Part shown: piece after piece, positions 30,101 through 37,196 of the stretch
Numbering within the stretch: position 1 is the stretch's first letter
Layout: each line of letters starts with the position of its first letter
NCBI GenBank assembly: GCA_016617855.1
Contig: JAECUM010001843.1
Location: 62,001 to 126,000, forward strand
Source of the DNA: Megalonaias nervosa
Lineage: Eukaryota > Mollusca > Bivalvia > Unionida > Unionidae
DNA: 64,000 nucleotides
Direction of reading: 5' to 3'
The notes under the pieces: generated by a model
Database searches by the model: none
Told to the model about the DNA's origin: nothing
The model's input: the letters and a program-made list of their open reading frames with translations, nothing else
Translations under genes and position numbers: made by a program

Positions 30101-33100
30101 CTTTTTATTACATGGCAATACATTGATATCATTTATTCATTAAATAAAATAATTCACCATGTGTAAAAAAAAAATGGAACTCTCCACAAGTGACTTTTAA
30201 CCAATTCATTATTGTCAAAACAATTTCCACCTTCCAGATTTTTTTCTATGCTTGCTGACATATTGCTTGGGTACAAATCAATGCATGCTTATAAGACAAG
30301 TTCAACTGGAAACTGCACAGACTCAGATTTGCCATTGCATAATATGCTGGCAGTTCAAGGATTGTGTAATTTGTTGGGAGTAATTGGTAGAACAAACAGC
30401 ATAGAATCTGATCTGCCAGCACATTATGTAATGGCAGATGAGGGTCTGTGTTGTTTGCAGTTGGACTCGACTTATAAGTGAGTATATATATGGTACATGG
30501 ATTTAAACCATGTAATGATGACTAGTAAATACATTGCGAGTTGGCTTTAATATCTAACAAACTTCATTTGACATCAACCTATGTAATATAATTCTAGTTT
30601 GTAAAATCAGCATTTTTGCTTTTGCTTGTTAATATGAAACAACAAAATTGTGTTGCACGGATTTAAAAAAGACAGCAGTAAATTAAAACATCTCTTCCAA
30701 GAGGGTAAATGAGTTTTGTGTTTGTTAAAATCTGCATATTTGTTGTGAAAATGTGAAATAACAGCTATATTTGTAATGTTTTATAATTTCATAATGAAGT
30801 TTTTGTCAGCTTGACCAAAACCAATGCATAAACTGGATCCACACTTAATGTTGCTTGTAACACTGGTATGGCCTTAAATGTACTAAAAATCTTAACATTT
30901 TGATTTCTCATGGAGAAACTGTTTATTTCTTGAATTTGTTTTTCTTTTTTCTTTTTCTTGAACAAGTCAGAAATTAAATATATATTTGACGTTGATTACT
31001 CTAAAATTTCTTTAATGACACAACCCATTTTATAAGATTCAGCAAAAACCAGTAATTCATTTTTGCATGGTTTGAAAGGTTGTTAATAATATAATCTGGT
31101 TTACAAATCTTGTTAAGAGATATCAAAAGACTGATTGTAGTTCAAATTGACAGAGATGTTTTACTATATATACTCCTTTTAATTAGAGTCAATACCTTTT
31201 CCATGTAAATATACACAACACTTAGTGAATTTAAACATTGATTTGAATTTAATAAGAGTCAATACCTTTTCCATGTAAATGTACACAACACTTAGTGAAT
31301 TTAAACCATTGATTTAAACTATCTTTTAGACAGTTTAACACTTTTTCTTTGACAACACTGAAATATAGGTTGGAAATTTAGAGTCATTCTGAATATTGTC
31401 TTTCTTTCATGGAGCAGCACAAGTAGATTTTAACTTGTAAAGAATGTGCAAGTATGTACGGTATGTACGATTGGCCCAGTAATAAACAGTGCATTGAAAG
31501 TAAACAAAAAATACCTCCTAATCGTAGTCAGAACTATATTTAGACTAGCTTTGAAATATTGCAGGATGTGTTCTGTAGGACAGAAATGAATCACAGGTTA
31601 CTCAGTACTGATTTAATTGCGGCATTGTGGTCAGAAAAGAAGAAATTCTTAGTTTGTATGTTACATGGTGTACCTGTACCTGTATGTAATGGAGTTATTA
31701 TGGGCGAAAGCTTCTGGTGGTGGTTTACATAAAACATTCTTTTGGTCTTCTTATTTCAGATTTTATTTACCTAATTTTATTTAAATATTTGGAAATTCTT
31801 GGAAAAGACTTGATAAATAATATGTTACTGTATTGTAAAGTTAAATGTTTACATATGATAAATAACTTAGTTTAATTTTTTCATTAAGATTCACAGGTAG
31901 AGCACCAGTCCTTTGATGTACTCATTATGATTGAATAACTTTGTATTCATTGTTGATATGAAATAAGGAGTTACCATGTATATTTACATGTCTTGACCAA
32001 CTGCAAACAACATAGACCCTGATCTGCCATTGCATAGTATGCCAGCAGAGCAGGGTTTATGTTATTTATTCTACTGATTATTCCTAACAAACTTCATAGA
32101 CCCAGATCTGCCAGTGCATCATATCACAGCAGATCTGGGTCTATGCAGTTTGCACTTAGATATGGCTTATAAGTGAGTATATATGGTAATCATCTTGAAG
32201 GAATTTGTAATGATTGCTGCATGTTCCTCTTGCAAGTATATGTGATATCACCTTAAATATATGCAAGCATAACTATACAAATTACTTGCTGTAATTAGAT
32301 GTTAACCTAAGCAAGGTGCTTTGACCAGATTCTCGAGTCATTTAGATAGAAGAGTTAGGTTTGTTAGAGTCTAATTAATAATGTGGACTAATGTAATATC
32401 ATAAAACTATAGACGAAGCTTATCTGCCATAATTCTCAGTTTCTACTGATTGACTTTTGATTGCTTGCAGTTTTTATTAGATTTCACTGCCCATTAGACA
32501 CAACATATAAAGAACCCTAATCTTTAGAGCCTGATCATTTCCTAATGCCGTCAGTTTTTTCTCCATCAACCTTTTTATTTCCTGTCATTGTTGAAAACTT
32601 GAGCTACTTCTATAGCTCTCCATAATTATTGCCCAGTATCTCTCTAACACTGTTGCCCTGTAGTTCTCCATAATTGTTGCCCTGTATCTCTCTAACACTG
32701 TTGCCATATAGCTCTCCATAATTGTTGCCCTTTAGCTCACCATAATTGTTGCCCTATAGCTCTTCACAGTTGTTGCCCCATATCTCTTCATAATTATTGC
32801 CGTATAGCTTTTCATAATTGTTGTCCAATAGCTCTCCATAATTGTTGCCCTATAGCTCTCCATAATTTTTGCAGCGTCCACATTAGTGAGAAGCAAGACA
32901 TAGAAGTCATTTTTCAGACAGCAGTGGTGCGAACAATCTGTAAAGGTTTTGGTTAACGTTTTTCATTTGCATTTACATCCTAAACCACCTAGATAGATTT
33001 TAAGCATACTTGGCATGTATCATGATGAAGCTAAGATGAGCCATTGTTTGATATGCTCACTCACCCCATTTACTTTGGTTTCAAGGTCACAGTCATAGAA

Positions 33101-35720
33101 AATTTTTGTTACCGGTTTTTAAAGTTGTTTTCATTTGCTTTTATTTCCTAAACTCCTTGATGTATTTTATTCATATTTGGGATGAATCATCAACAAGCAG
33201 AGACAATTTTCATTCTACATTGCATATTCTTGCTTCTGGGGTCAAGATCACAAAGGAGTCATGGGCTCAGTCAGTGTGGTTACGTGAGTAAGCTTGCCAG
33301 AAACTTCTTGTGAGTTGGTGGTTCTTTCTGGGGTTTTCCTGGTTCTTCCTCCACCATTTATTCTGGCCGCCATGTATAGCCTATCTTGTGCTGAAAAACG
33401 GCATTAAACCCTACAACAACAACAAGATCACAAAAAGAATTTGTATCAGGGTTTTGGTTCAAGTTTTAAAATTTTCTTATATTTCCTAAACTTCTTGATG
33501 GAGTTGTTCATACATTGGATGAATCATTATGAAGTGAAGACAATTAATGTTGCAGCATGCCTACACTTCCCATTTTACCTTGGGGTCAGGGTCACACATT
33601 TGACAGCAGTGCTTCGTGTGGTCAAGATCTGGATCACGGTCTTCTTATTACATTTTTCTTTCTCCCTCCCACCCCTTTCCAGATTGTGACCCAGGGATTG
33701 AAAAAAATGTATCTCGAGTGTCCTCCTGTGACAAGTATGTGTGTAAAGTATGGACAAAAATATACAAAAAAGTCAATGAAATAGTTTGTTACAGAAATGG
33801 AAATGTTTAACCCAAGGGACCCTTATGGGTTATAAGGTGGGGTCAGCTAGAAACTATGGATCACAAATATCTGTACCTGTTTCTTGTGTATTTATGAAAA
33901 TTAAAGCATATTACATCACAAGCCTTCCCTGCCATGACTATATATGACAGGAATTCAATTCCTTATGCCCAAGTATACATCTTGCATGCCAGGAATTCAA
34001 TTCCTTATGCTGAAGTAACCATCTCCCATGAGTGAGAATTTTATTTTGGACACTGAGTTGACAATTTTTTCTGCTTTTAAGATGAAAGGTGATCATCGAT
34101 CACATGCTTCCTAATGTATGCTTGATTCAGCAAATTAAAACTCAATAGTGATTCATGCTTCCTAAAGTATGCTTGATTCAGCGAGTCAAAACTCGACAAT
34201 AATGATTTATGCTTCCTGAGGTATGCTTGATTCAGCAAGTCAAAACTTTACAATAGTTAAATATGCTTTAATGATGTATGTTTGATTCAGTGAGTGAAAA
34301 CTCTGCAATAGTGATCTATGCTTTTATGATGCATGCTGGGTTCAGCAAGTCGGAAGTAAAAAATTATGATCTTTTATCTTTATTTTCTACTTTGTGTCCT
34401 GCAAGCACTATAGAGGCATCTTTCTTGTACCAGATATTAAAAATAAGGGTCAGTGGCAGAACTTAGAATGAACACTGCACTTTAAATATACAAATTGTCA
34501 CGATCATTGATGGAAGGGAGTGGCCCAAAATTCATACCTGTCTTGCAGGTGGTTATTGCATTGGCATCATGTGGGTCAGATTTAGGGAATTTTCTACCCA
34601 TTGGTTTAGGAGACAGATAGATGGACAGACAGTAATTCACAATAACCATGATGGTTATTTAAAAAAATGTGGCAGTAAAATCACTTTAATATGTTTGATT
34701 CCGTTTATGTTACACTCAAATGTCAGACACTGTATGAATTTTCTTATTGAAGCCATCCTCATATTAAACAACTAGAATCACTTGACAAATATAAATGCAT
34801 GAATATGCTCAATTTTGATTCTCTTCCATTGGTGTGCCAGGTAATTTTTTTCTCCAAATTCTATCTTTCAGAACTATCAGATCTTTTATTTCAAAACAGT
34901 GACAGTATAGTCTGCTCAGTTTGTCAGTGTTCCTTTAAGGTGTGGCTCTTAGCATGTGTTCACATTAGTGGCTGGAATAGAAATGGTAGACTTGCTGCTT
35001 GGTTAGCACTGGCCATTTATGTCTTTTGAGGATTTATTGTAGTATTACTATGAAAAATGACACTTCTTTATCCATGAGCAATTTTACAAATTTTGTGAGA
35101 AATACAGAGTGATTATGATTTGTGCCCGGTATCCAAAGATTTATTATTTATTTGGGAAAAGTATGCTTGTAGGCGTATGCTGCATTTGTGTGAAACCTAA
35201 GTACACATTTTGATTAAATTTGTGGGTTTGTTGTTTTTTTTTTTTTCTTGCTTTTTAGGAATGCGGTATGCAGCTGACAGATGAGCCTGATAAACGCTGT
35301 TACCCACTAGGTGAACATCTTCTCTGCCATGAATGTCACATAAACCGGCTCCATCTACAATATCCTGATGAGCAATTTTACATGGATCCGTACACATGCA
35401 ACATCCTGAACAAAATCCCCAGTGGTAGTCATCGGGATAGTATTGCAATAACACCAGCACCATTATCATCATACCCTCCTCATTCAGATTCATTATCATC
35501 ATCGTCAGGAAGTTTGCAGCCTGAGCTTCCCCCACGATCCAGTCATCAGTCTGTCAAGGAATCCAATCAAAATGGAGATCAGCAGGGTATCTATTGTAAC
35601 CAGTATGACTCTAATCTGTATATCAAATTGCCCCAACCTCAGGTTCCACCACCGCCTACACCACCGCCCCTTCCTCCAGGAAAGCCACATGGTTTAAAGT
35701 ACACAACCACTGATCTCTGA
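55..35720 (+). CDS. Ajuba/LIMD1/WTIP-family LIM-domain protein, 3' part of gene (six exons)
   Basis: Six exons join in phase with AG/GT borders and give about 280 residues: the C-terminal half of LIM1, complete LIM2 and LIM3, then a tail of about 100 residues. Zinc ligands are in place: C-x2-D closing LIM1; C-x2-C, HPGC, C-x2-C and C-x2-D in LIM2; C-x2-C, HVDC, C-x2-C and CHEC in LIM3. The wording of LIM1 ([20 protein letters not shown]) and LIM2 ([11 protein letters not shown]) is typical of the Ajuba group rather than of zyxin/LPP. Family members are cytoplasmic and junctional scaffolds that bind LATS/Warts and restrain it in Hippo signalling, and that shuttle to the nucleus and P-bodies. 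That role is inferred from family, not seen here. The N-terminal proline/serine-rich part and the start codon lie upstream of the window. Orthology to one vertebrate paralogue cannot be assigned; an invertebrate single-copy jub-like gene is most likely. Confidence 0.93.
123..1559 (+). other. Start of intron 1, no further feature seen
   Basis: AT-rich intron sequence with short homopolymer runs. The longest open frame (1167-1550) shows no domain, no codon bias and no splice context. A C run occurs at about 1498-1507. Confidence 0.5.
1560..1900. repeat. Diverged ~57-bp tandem repeat, about five copies
   Basis: A TGTTGCT-centred motif recurs at about 1623, 1681, 1738, 1790 and 1847, a spacing of 52 to 58 bases, with GGGAGNTGGTGCACC-like blocks between. 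The copies have diverged, so this is an old intronic minisatellite. The short open frames here come from the repeat. Confidence 0.6.
2700..2830 (+). pseudogene. Possible fragment of a Cys-pair protein of unknown origin
   Basis: One frame reads a lysine/arginine-rich stretch then CYVCQKSKK...ENGFTC followed by a stop. The C-x2-C pair in a basic setting resembles a zinc-binding piece of a transposon protein, but I cannot name the family. It could be chance. No intron-exon structure is visible. Confidence 0.2.
2950..8078. other. Intron 1 interior, little recognised
   Basis: AT-rich sequence with no convincing gene. From 4850 to 5250 there are three weakly similar blocks containing CATATTAATGARGTGAT-like words, perhaps an old tandem or dispersed repeat. 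Open frames here are short and unlike known families. Confidence 0.4.
8079..9705 (-). pseudogene. Dead piggyBac-family transposase
   Basis: Read on the - strand from an ATG at 9705, the pieces follow the piggyBac (DDE_Tnp_1_7) order. An N-terminal MSDFEPG start meets a stop at codon 13. Then comes a helical N-terminal region (9362-9601). A catalytic-core piece contains [10 protein letters not shown] and [13 protein letters not shown] (about 9080-9190). Next is [15 protein letters not shown] (8759-9079), then [11 protein letters not shown] and [13 protein letters not shown] (8209-8694). A frameshifted cysteine-rich tail reads [11 protein letters not shown]...CFRLFHT and ends at a TAG at 8079. 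The three aspartates expected of the DDD triad can each be recognised, but several frameshifts and stops break the gene. No TTAA-flanked terminal inverted repeats were found, so the element ends are unknown. It lies antisense in intron 1 of the LIM gene. Confidence 0.9.
9827..10141 (+). mobile_element. tRNA-derived SINE, full length, copy 1
   Basis: The 5' head is tRNA-like, with an A box (TGGCCTAGGGGTTAG) and a B box (GGGTTCAAACC). It is followed by a body with GCTCAGCATTAAGAGGTTG and GGTGTCAGGATAATGTGAC, and a short CACTC tail. A perfect 11-base target-site duplication, ACCACTATAGT, lies at 9816-9826 and 10142-10152. Three more copies occur in this window. Confidence 0.9.
10153..11829. other. 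Intron 1 stretch with no recognised element
   Basis: AT-rich sequence, with a T run at about 10967-10980. Open frames are short on both strands and match nothing I know. Confidence 0.4.
11830..12880. repeat. 76-bp minisatellite with an older diverged flank, split by a SINE
   Basis: Units beginning TGTAACTGGTATAAAATGTG start at 12541, 12617, 12693, 12769 and 12845, exactly 76 bases apart and nearly identical. Upstream, from about 11830 to 12540, diverged and shortened versions of the same unit recur. The SINE at 12074-12302 interrupts the old part, so the array existed before the SINE inserted, and the clean 76-bp block amplified later. Confidence 0.9.
12074..12302 (-). mobile_element. tRNA-derived SINE, 5'-truncated, copy 2
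   Basis: Same body as the copy at 9827-10141, but the tRNA-like head is missing. It is flanked by GTATATACTGT at 12063-12073 and 12303-12313, which fits an 11-base target duplication, although the host minisatellite itself contains this word. Confidence 0.85.
12955..13115 (-). mobile_element. Diverged SINE of a second tRNA-headed family
   Basis: The body word CCCAGRSYRSYCTGGGTGGGTAT and the GGAAATG/ATCATGC blocks are shared with 40735-40912. The tRNA-like head is badly eroded here. No target duplication was identified. Confidence 0.5.
13116..14107. other. Intron 1 stretch with no recognised element
   Basis: AT-rich sequence with a G run near 13688. There is nothing gene-like. Confidence 0.4.
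14108..14388. repeat. 47-bp minisatellite, six copies
   Basis: The unit GTCAGATTTGAAACAAACAT... starts at 14108, 14155, 14202, 14249, 14296 and 14343. The first five copies look identical and the last carries one change (AACGACC), so the expansion is recent. Confidence 0.96.
14389..15452. other. Intron 1 stretch with one strong short hairpin
   Basis: A short duplicated block (CTTTGGTTTACCTAACTT) occurs at about 14470 and 14513. A perfect 11-bp stem, AAGGGGCCACT with a 4-base loop, lies at 15329-15354 just after TATAAAA. No gene was seen. Confidence 0.5.
15453..15617. mobile_element. Double-hairpin MITE family, shortened copy 1
   Basis: The left end TATATACTCA and TTGCAAACAACATA lead into CATAGACCCAGATCTG, with the complementary arm and GCAGTTTGCAGTTGGACTT at the right. 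Part of the first hairpin is missing compared with the copy at 31972-32188. Confidence 0.75.
15712..15918. mobile_element. Double-hairpin MITE family, copy 2
   Basis: Starts TACCATATATACTGGCTTAT, then AAGTCCAACTGCAAA. Two internal inverted repeats are centred on CAGATCTGGGTCTRTGCAG and on a diverged second arm pair. The right end AGCAAGTATAG is eroded. It lies only about 95 bases from copy 1. Confidence 0.78.
16214..16276 (+). CDS. LIM exon b: LIM1-LIM2 linker and first LIM2 cysteine pair
   Basis: Twenty-one codons, [10 protein letters not shown] then [11 protein letters not shown]. The acceptor is TTTTCAG. The donor is GTTGGT, a weak match to the consensus GTRAGT, although the reading frame and family alignment demand this border. 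The CVVC pair provides the first two zinc ligands of LIM2. Confidence 0.92.
16555..17450. repeat. Diverged ~130-170-bp tandem repeat carrying AGGTCA words
   Basis: About six degraded units each carry a GACTGAAAGAAGAAAA-like word, an ACATTAGTTC-like word, a GGCTTGCACTTGGGGTAAGGA-like word and an AAGGTCAAAGGTCA-like word. I associate this kind of unit with mollusc introns. A related array in reverse orientation lies at 49440-50130. Confidence 0.7.
17568..18554. mobile_element. Non-autonomous DNA element with ~18-bp terminal inverted repeats
   Basis: The left end AACGCTGTATTATCGCGG (17568-17585) is matched in inverted form at the right end (18537-18554), about 16 of 18 bases. Further TATTATYGCGG words lie just inside both ends (about 17773 and 18521). 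There is no coding capacity. The target duplication is not clear, so the superfamily is not assigned. Confidence 0.75.
18578..18830 (+). repeat. TTTTAGCTC-headed interspersed repeat, single-unit copy
   Basis: Begins TTTTTAGCTCAACTGGTC, followed by a short inverted repeat (ACTGGTC...GACCAGAT), GTCTGTTGTCTGTC and CTTGAAACTTTACACAC. It then has one unit of the GGTCNTAAATGAAAATGGTGC / CATTTTGAAAATC core that is tandemly expanded at 45857-48870. It lies within 100 bases of LIM exon c. Confidence 0.7.
18927..19057 (+). CDS. LIM exon c: rest of LIM2
   Basis: Forty-three codons plus two bases, beginning [16 protein letters not shown] and ending YCVEDYH. The HPGC, C-x2-C and CVED zinc ligands of LIM2 are all present. 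The acceptor is CTTCAG and the donor CAGgtaaga, and an AGG arginine codon is split across the next junction. The exon sits between two copies of mollusc-type interspersed repeats in the flanking introns. Confidence 0.94.
19085..19640. repeat. Second TTTTAGCTCACC-headed repeat, diverged tandem core
   Basis: Begins TTTTTTAGCTCACCTTCTT, directly after LIM exon c. It continues with loosely repeated blocks containing CAGCTTCTCAAAA, CAGCAGAATTT and GATGCTGATT. The same words recur at 38560-39480. Confidence 0.55.
19772..20088 (-). mobile_element. tRNA-derived SINE, full length, copy 3
   Basis: On the - strand the head reads GGCCTAGTGGTTAGAGTGTC with B box GGGTTCGAACCCC, then the same body as copy 1, ending in a CA-rich tail. 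A perfect 14-base target duplication, ACACTGAATGAATG, lies at 19758-19771 and 20089-20102. This is the best preserved pol III promoter among the copies. Confidence 0.94.
20202..21838. mobile_element. pogo/Tc1-mariner-like element with CAGT...ACTG ends
   Basis: The left end CAGTGTAACCCCTCTATAA is matched in inverted form by the right end (about 21815-21838, CAGTGAAACCCCACTACA when reversed). TA precedes the left end and TG, probably a mutated TA, follows the right. The interior of about 1.6 kb has no transposase that I can read. Confidence 0.75.
21850..22640. repeat. Diverged ~165-bp tandem repeat, about five units
   Basis: Repeated words are GATTTCAGCCARATT, TTTTATATTGATAAGRCCTTGA, TTYCAGYATT and GGAGTTATGGCYCCTGATT. 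They recur in the same order at about 150-180 base spacing through the block. No coding potential. Confidence 0.65.
22641..23164 (+). other. End of intron 3, no further element seen
   Basis: AT-rich intron ending in the TTTCAG acceptor of exon d. Confidence 0.5.
23165..23216 (+). CDS. LIM exon d: LIM2-LIM3 linker and first LIM3 cysteine pair
   Basis: A 52-base exon that completes the split arginine and then reads [21 protein letters not shown] supplies the first LIM3 zinc ligands. The acceptor is TTTCAG and the donor GAGgtaagg. It ends in phase 0. Confidence 0.92.
23217..23777 (+). other. Intron 4 before the minisatellite
   Basis: No feature recognised. Confidence 0.4.
23778..24209. repeat. 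63-bp minisatellite, seven copies, close to exon e
   Basis: The unit TATCAATGGGACATTATTAT... starts at 23778, 23841, 23904, 23967, 24030, 24093 and 24156. Copies 1-3 carry TATATTGCAG where copies 4-7 carry TATGTTGCAA, so two sub-blocks amplified. Each unit holds the inverted repeat ACTGATA-AGATA-TATCAGT. Because 63 is divisible by three, all frames without a stop stay open, which produces a false 218-codon frame. Confidence 0.96.
24336..24404 (+). CDS. LIM exon e: centre of LIM3
   Basis: Twenty-three codons, [19 protein letters not shown] then YHCE. HVDC gives the H-x2-C ligands of LIM3. The acceptor is TTTCAG and the donor GAGgtgagt. The exon lies only about 125 bases downstream of a seven-copy 63-bp minisatellite; a long minisatellite-derived open frame runs across this exon in the wrong phase and is not real. 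Confidence 0.93.
24405..25056 (+). other. Start of intron 5, with an (ATGT)n run
   Basis: A short ATGT microsatellite lies at about 24601-24626. Nothing else was recognised. Confidence 0.5.
25057..25295. repeat. 120-bp direct duplication
   Basis: The block beginning ACACATCTTTTGATATGTAG at 25057 repeats at 25177 with a few differences. Both copies end ATTTTACAGA. Confidence 0.9.
25414..25956. repeat. 91-bp minisatellite, six copies
   Basis: Units beginning GCAGTACCCTATAG start at 25414, 25505, 25596, 25684, 25775 and 25866, and a seventh begins at 25957 then breaks off. One unit is 88 bases long. The array ends at GCAGCTTTAAG. Confidence 0.95.
25962..27005. other. Intron 5 stretch, weak ~60-bp repeats only
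   Basis: Blocks with GATACTTGNGAGTCC and GCAGTATTTTT recur between about 26200 and 26370. No gene was seen. Confidence 0.4.
27010..27206 (-). repeat. Three ~50-bp repeats next to a tRNA-like SINE relic
   Basis: TCAGGGGTGATCNNANGGTNAA recurs three times between 27040 and 27141. Beside it, on the - strand of 27145-27206, lies a tRNA-like sequence with A-box-like TAGCTCAGCAGTTAAGAC and B-box-like AGGTTTAATTCCC. It is probably the head of an old SINE rather than a working tRNA gene. Confidence 0.5.
27824..29069. mobile_element. pogo/Tigger-like element with TA target sites
   Basis: The left end CAGTGGTCCCTCTCTTATAC matches the inverted right end CAGTAGTCCCCCTCTTGAAC. TA flanks both ends (27822-27823 and 29070-29071), as expected for Tc1/mariner and pogo elements. 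The interior is about 1.25 kb. I read no transposase on either strand, so it is non-autonomous or decayed. Confidence 0.85.
29099..29186. repeat. 43-bp direct duplication
   Basis: AGCTGTAACTACAATGGGAT... at 29099 repeats exactly at 29142. It lies just outside the right end of the pogo-like element. Confidence 0.93.
29207..29254. repeat. Near-perfect hairpin, 21-bp arms, 6-base loop
   Basis: The arms TCTGATATTAGAGGGCCTAT (continuing one T) and their complement differ at one pair, and the loop is GATATA. It could fold as a pre-miRNA-sized stem only with extra flanking pairs, which are not seen. A small foldback element is more likely. Confidence 0.8.
29255..30266. other. Intron 5 stretch with no recognised element
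   Basis: AT-rich sequence. An open frame at 29318-29530 shows no domain and is probably chance. Confidence 0.4.
30267..30496. mobile_element. Double-hairpin MITE family, copy 3
   Basis: Left side GCTTATAAGACAAGTTCAACTG, internal AACTGCACAGACTCAGATTTGC and ATCTGATCTGCCAGCACATT arms with complements, right side CAGTTGGACTCGACTTATAAG then GTGAGTATATATATGGTAC. The order is as in copies 2 and 4. Confidence 0.8.
31185..31318. repeat. 70-bp direct duplication
   Basis: AGAGTCAATACCTTTTCCAT at 31185 repeats at 31255, both followed by ACACAACACTTAGTGAATTT. Confidence 0.9.
31972..32188. mobile_element. Double-hairpin MITE family, copy 4 (best preserved)
   Basis: Outer ends TACCATGTATAT and ATATATGGTA are inverted. 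Inside, hairpin 1 pairs CATAGACCCTGATCTGCC with its degraded complement. Hairpin 2 pairs CATAGACCCAGATCTG (32095-32110) perfectly with 32130-32145. A linker, TTCTACTGATTATTCCTAACAAAC, separates the two. There is no coding capacity. Confidence 0.85.
32605..32878. repeat. ~24-bp tandem repeat, about eleven diverged copies
   Basis: The unit is roughly TAGCTCTCCATAATTGTTGCCC, with scattered changes; some units instead read ATCTCTCTAACACTGTTGCCC. It lies in intron 5. Confidence 0.88.
33255..33423 (+). mobile_element. Short SINE with (CAA)n tail
   Basis: About 169 bases ending ACGGCATTAAACCCTACAAC plus CAA repeats, flanked by an 11-base duplication, AAGATCACAAA, at 33244-33254 and 33424-33434. The 3' words CTGGCCGCC and CGGCATTAAAC resemble tails I recall from molluscan V-type SINEs. 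The tRNA-like 5' head is not obvious, so it is probably 5'-truncated. Confidence 0.82.
34085..34352. repeat. ~58-bp tandem repeat, five diverged copies
   Basis: TATGCTTGATTCAGCNAGTCAAAACT recurs five times, preceded each time by ATGCTTCCTNANG. Confidence 0.85.
34353..35258 (+). other. End of intron 5, no further element seen
   Basis: AT-rich sequence ending in a T tract of about 13 bases and the TTTTTAG acceptor of exon f. Confidence 0.5.
35259..35720 (+). CDS. LIM exon f: end of LIM3, C-terminal tail and stop
   Basis: The exon follows a long T-rich tract and TTTTTAG. It starts [14 protein letters not shown], finishes LIM3 with LLCHECH, and adds a tail of about 115 residues before TGA at 35718. 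The tail holds serine-rich stretches, a proline run ([14 protein letters not shown]) with a class II SH3-ligand pattern P-x-x-P-x-K, and ends TTDL, which fits a class I PDZ ligand (S/T-x-hydrophobic). The roles of these motifs are inferred from their patterns. Confidence 0.94.
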   Translation, partial: ECGMQLTDEPDKRCYPLGEHLLCHECHINRLHLQYPDEQFYMDPYTCNILNKIPSGSHRDSIAITPAPLSSYPPHSDSLSSSSGSLQPELPPRSSHQSVKESNQNGDQQGIYCNQYDSNLYIKLPQPQVPPPPTPPPLPPGKPHGLKYTTTDL

Positions 35721-36300
35721 TCCATTGAAAGTAAATCCGTTATCATTCATTATTCTCATGAACTGCAAGGAATTCCATTTTGTTTCAAAAAGTGTTTGTG
35801 TGAGTGTCATTATATCAAGTAATTGAGCAAGAATAATCATGTTTTCAACATTGCCATGCAGGGAATGTTTCTTGCTGTATTCATTGCACATTTTATTGCA
35901 AGCAAAAGTATTCATTATTGGGGGTAGACTTGGTAAAATCTTCTCACTTCAAACAGGGTAATGCAACACAGTAGAAGTACAGTTACTCATTATTTTGCAT
36001 TATTGCCAAAAGAATTTATGGCAGATTTTGTAATGTGAATTAAGTTGCAAAAACTTTGCAGCATGCCTTTTTTGTGCAATAAGTAACAGTTTCCTGTTTT
36101 GCAGGCAAAAATTCATTGCATATTATTCATCAGATAAACTCATATTTGTGTCCTAGTTCCTCAGAAGTTTCAATGCATCTATGAAATCAATCACAAGAAG
36201 CAATCTCTTCATGGCATACAGTATCAGAGTCTTATTTATTAGTTTTATTTATTGTGAAGTGTCATGATATGGGCTTCAGTTCCGTCATTCCATTATTTTC

Positions 36301-36396
36301 TCTCAAGTCTGATAACAGCCAGGCTGTTTTCTTCTCAAGTCTGATAACAGCCAGGCTGTTTTCTTCTCAAGTCTGATAACAGCCAGGCTGTTTTCT
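36301..36396. repeat. 32-bp triplication containing a GC hairpin, in the likely 3' UTR
   Basis: TCTCAAGTCTGATAACAGCC... starts at 36301, 36333 and 36365. Each unit carries the inverted repeat AACAGCC-A-GGCTGTT, so the transcript could form three small identical hairpins. The 3' UTR assignment itself is inferred. Confidence 0.9.
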
Positions 36397-37196
36397 TCTT
36401 CAAGTTAATATTATCATGATTACATTTTCTTAGGATCAAAATTGTCATATTCATTTAACTAAATCGGTCTTCGTTAATGTGGGCATTGAATTATAGTAAA
36501 GGAAATCATAGCTTTTCCTTTGTGTTTCAGTAGTTTTAGTCCAGGTCTTATCTTGGCATTTTGGGGGGGGGGGAACAGTACTCGACACGAAATTCATCTG
36601 TTTTATTGAACTAAGGTACATAAATGTTAAGCTCCTTCATAGCAGGTGGTTTTTTTGCAGGAGGTTATATTCACCATAGTCAGGATCAATCATTTGTGTT
36701 CGAAAATTGATCATTCTTGAAAAATTCATACGATGGTACATGTAAATATAAATAAAAAATGGAAAATAATATCTAATGGACAGTAGTGCAAAATGAAATG
36801 TTTTGAGATTGGAAGCACAGTGTTGTCATAATTGTGGCAATAACCTGCTTTATAGTATTTTGCTGTTGTACTTTTTTCTTCTTCAAAGAACATGTGTTAA
36901 ACTTGCATATAAAATCAAAATTATACCATATTTGGTAGATGTTCCTTGTTGAAATACCAAGTCAATGTTTTTTGTGTAACCATTTACATCCTTTTTTTTT
37001 CAAATGGATGCTGTACATTACAAAATGCTGAAGGTTATGGGTGTATACATTAAACTGATCAGTATACTGATGAAGTCAATTTTCTCACATATCAAATATT
37101 TTTTGACAGTCAACTTTTTAATAACTCGTGCGCATGACTAAAGTTTTAATGTTCTTGACATTTATTACTTGTTACCATAATTTATTAAACTGTACA

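Noticed and set aside
35197..35535. 112-codon - strand frame over the last LIM exon
   Set aside because: Antisense shadow of the real exon; no domain.
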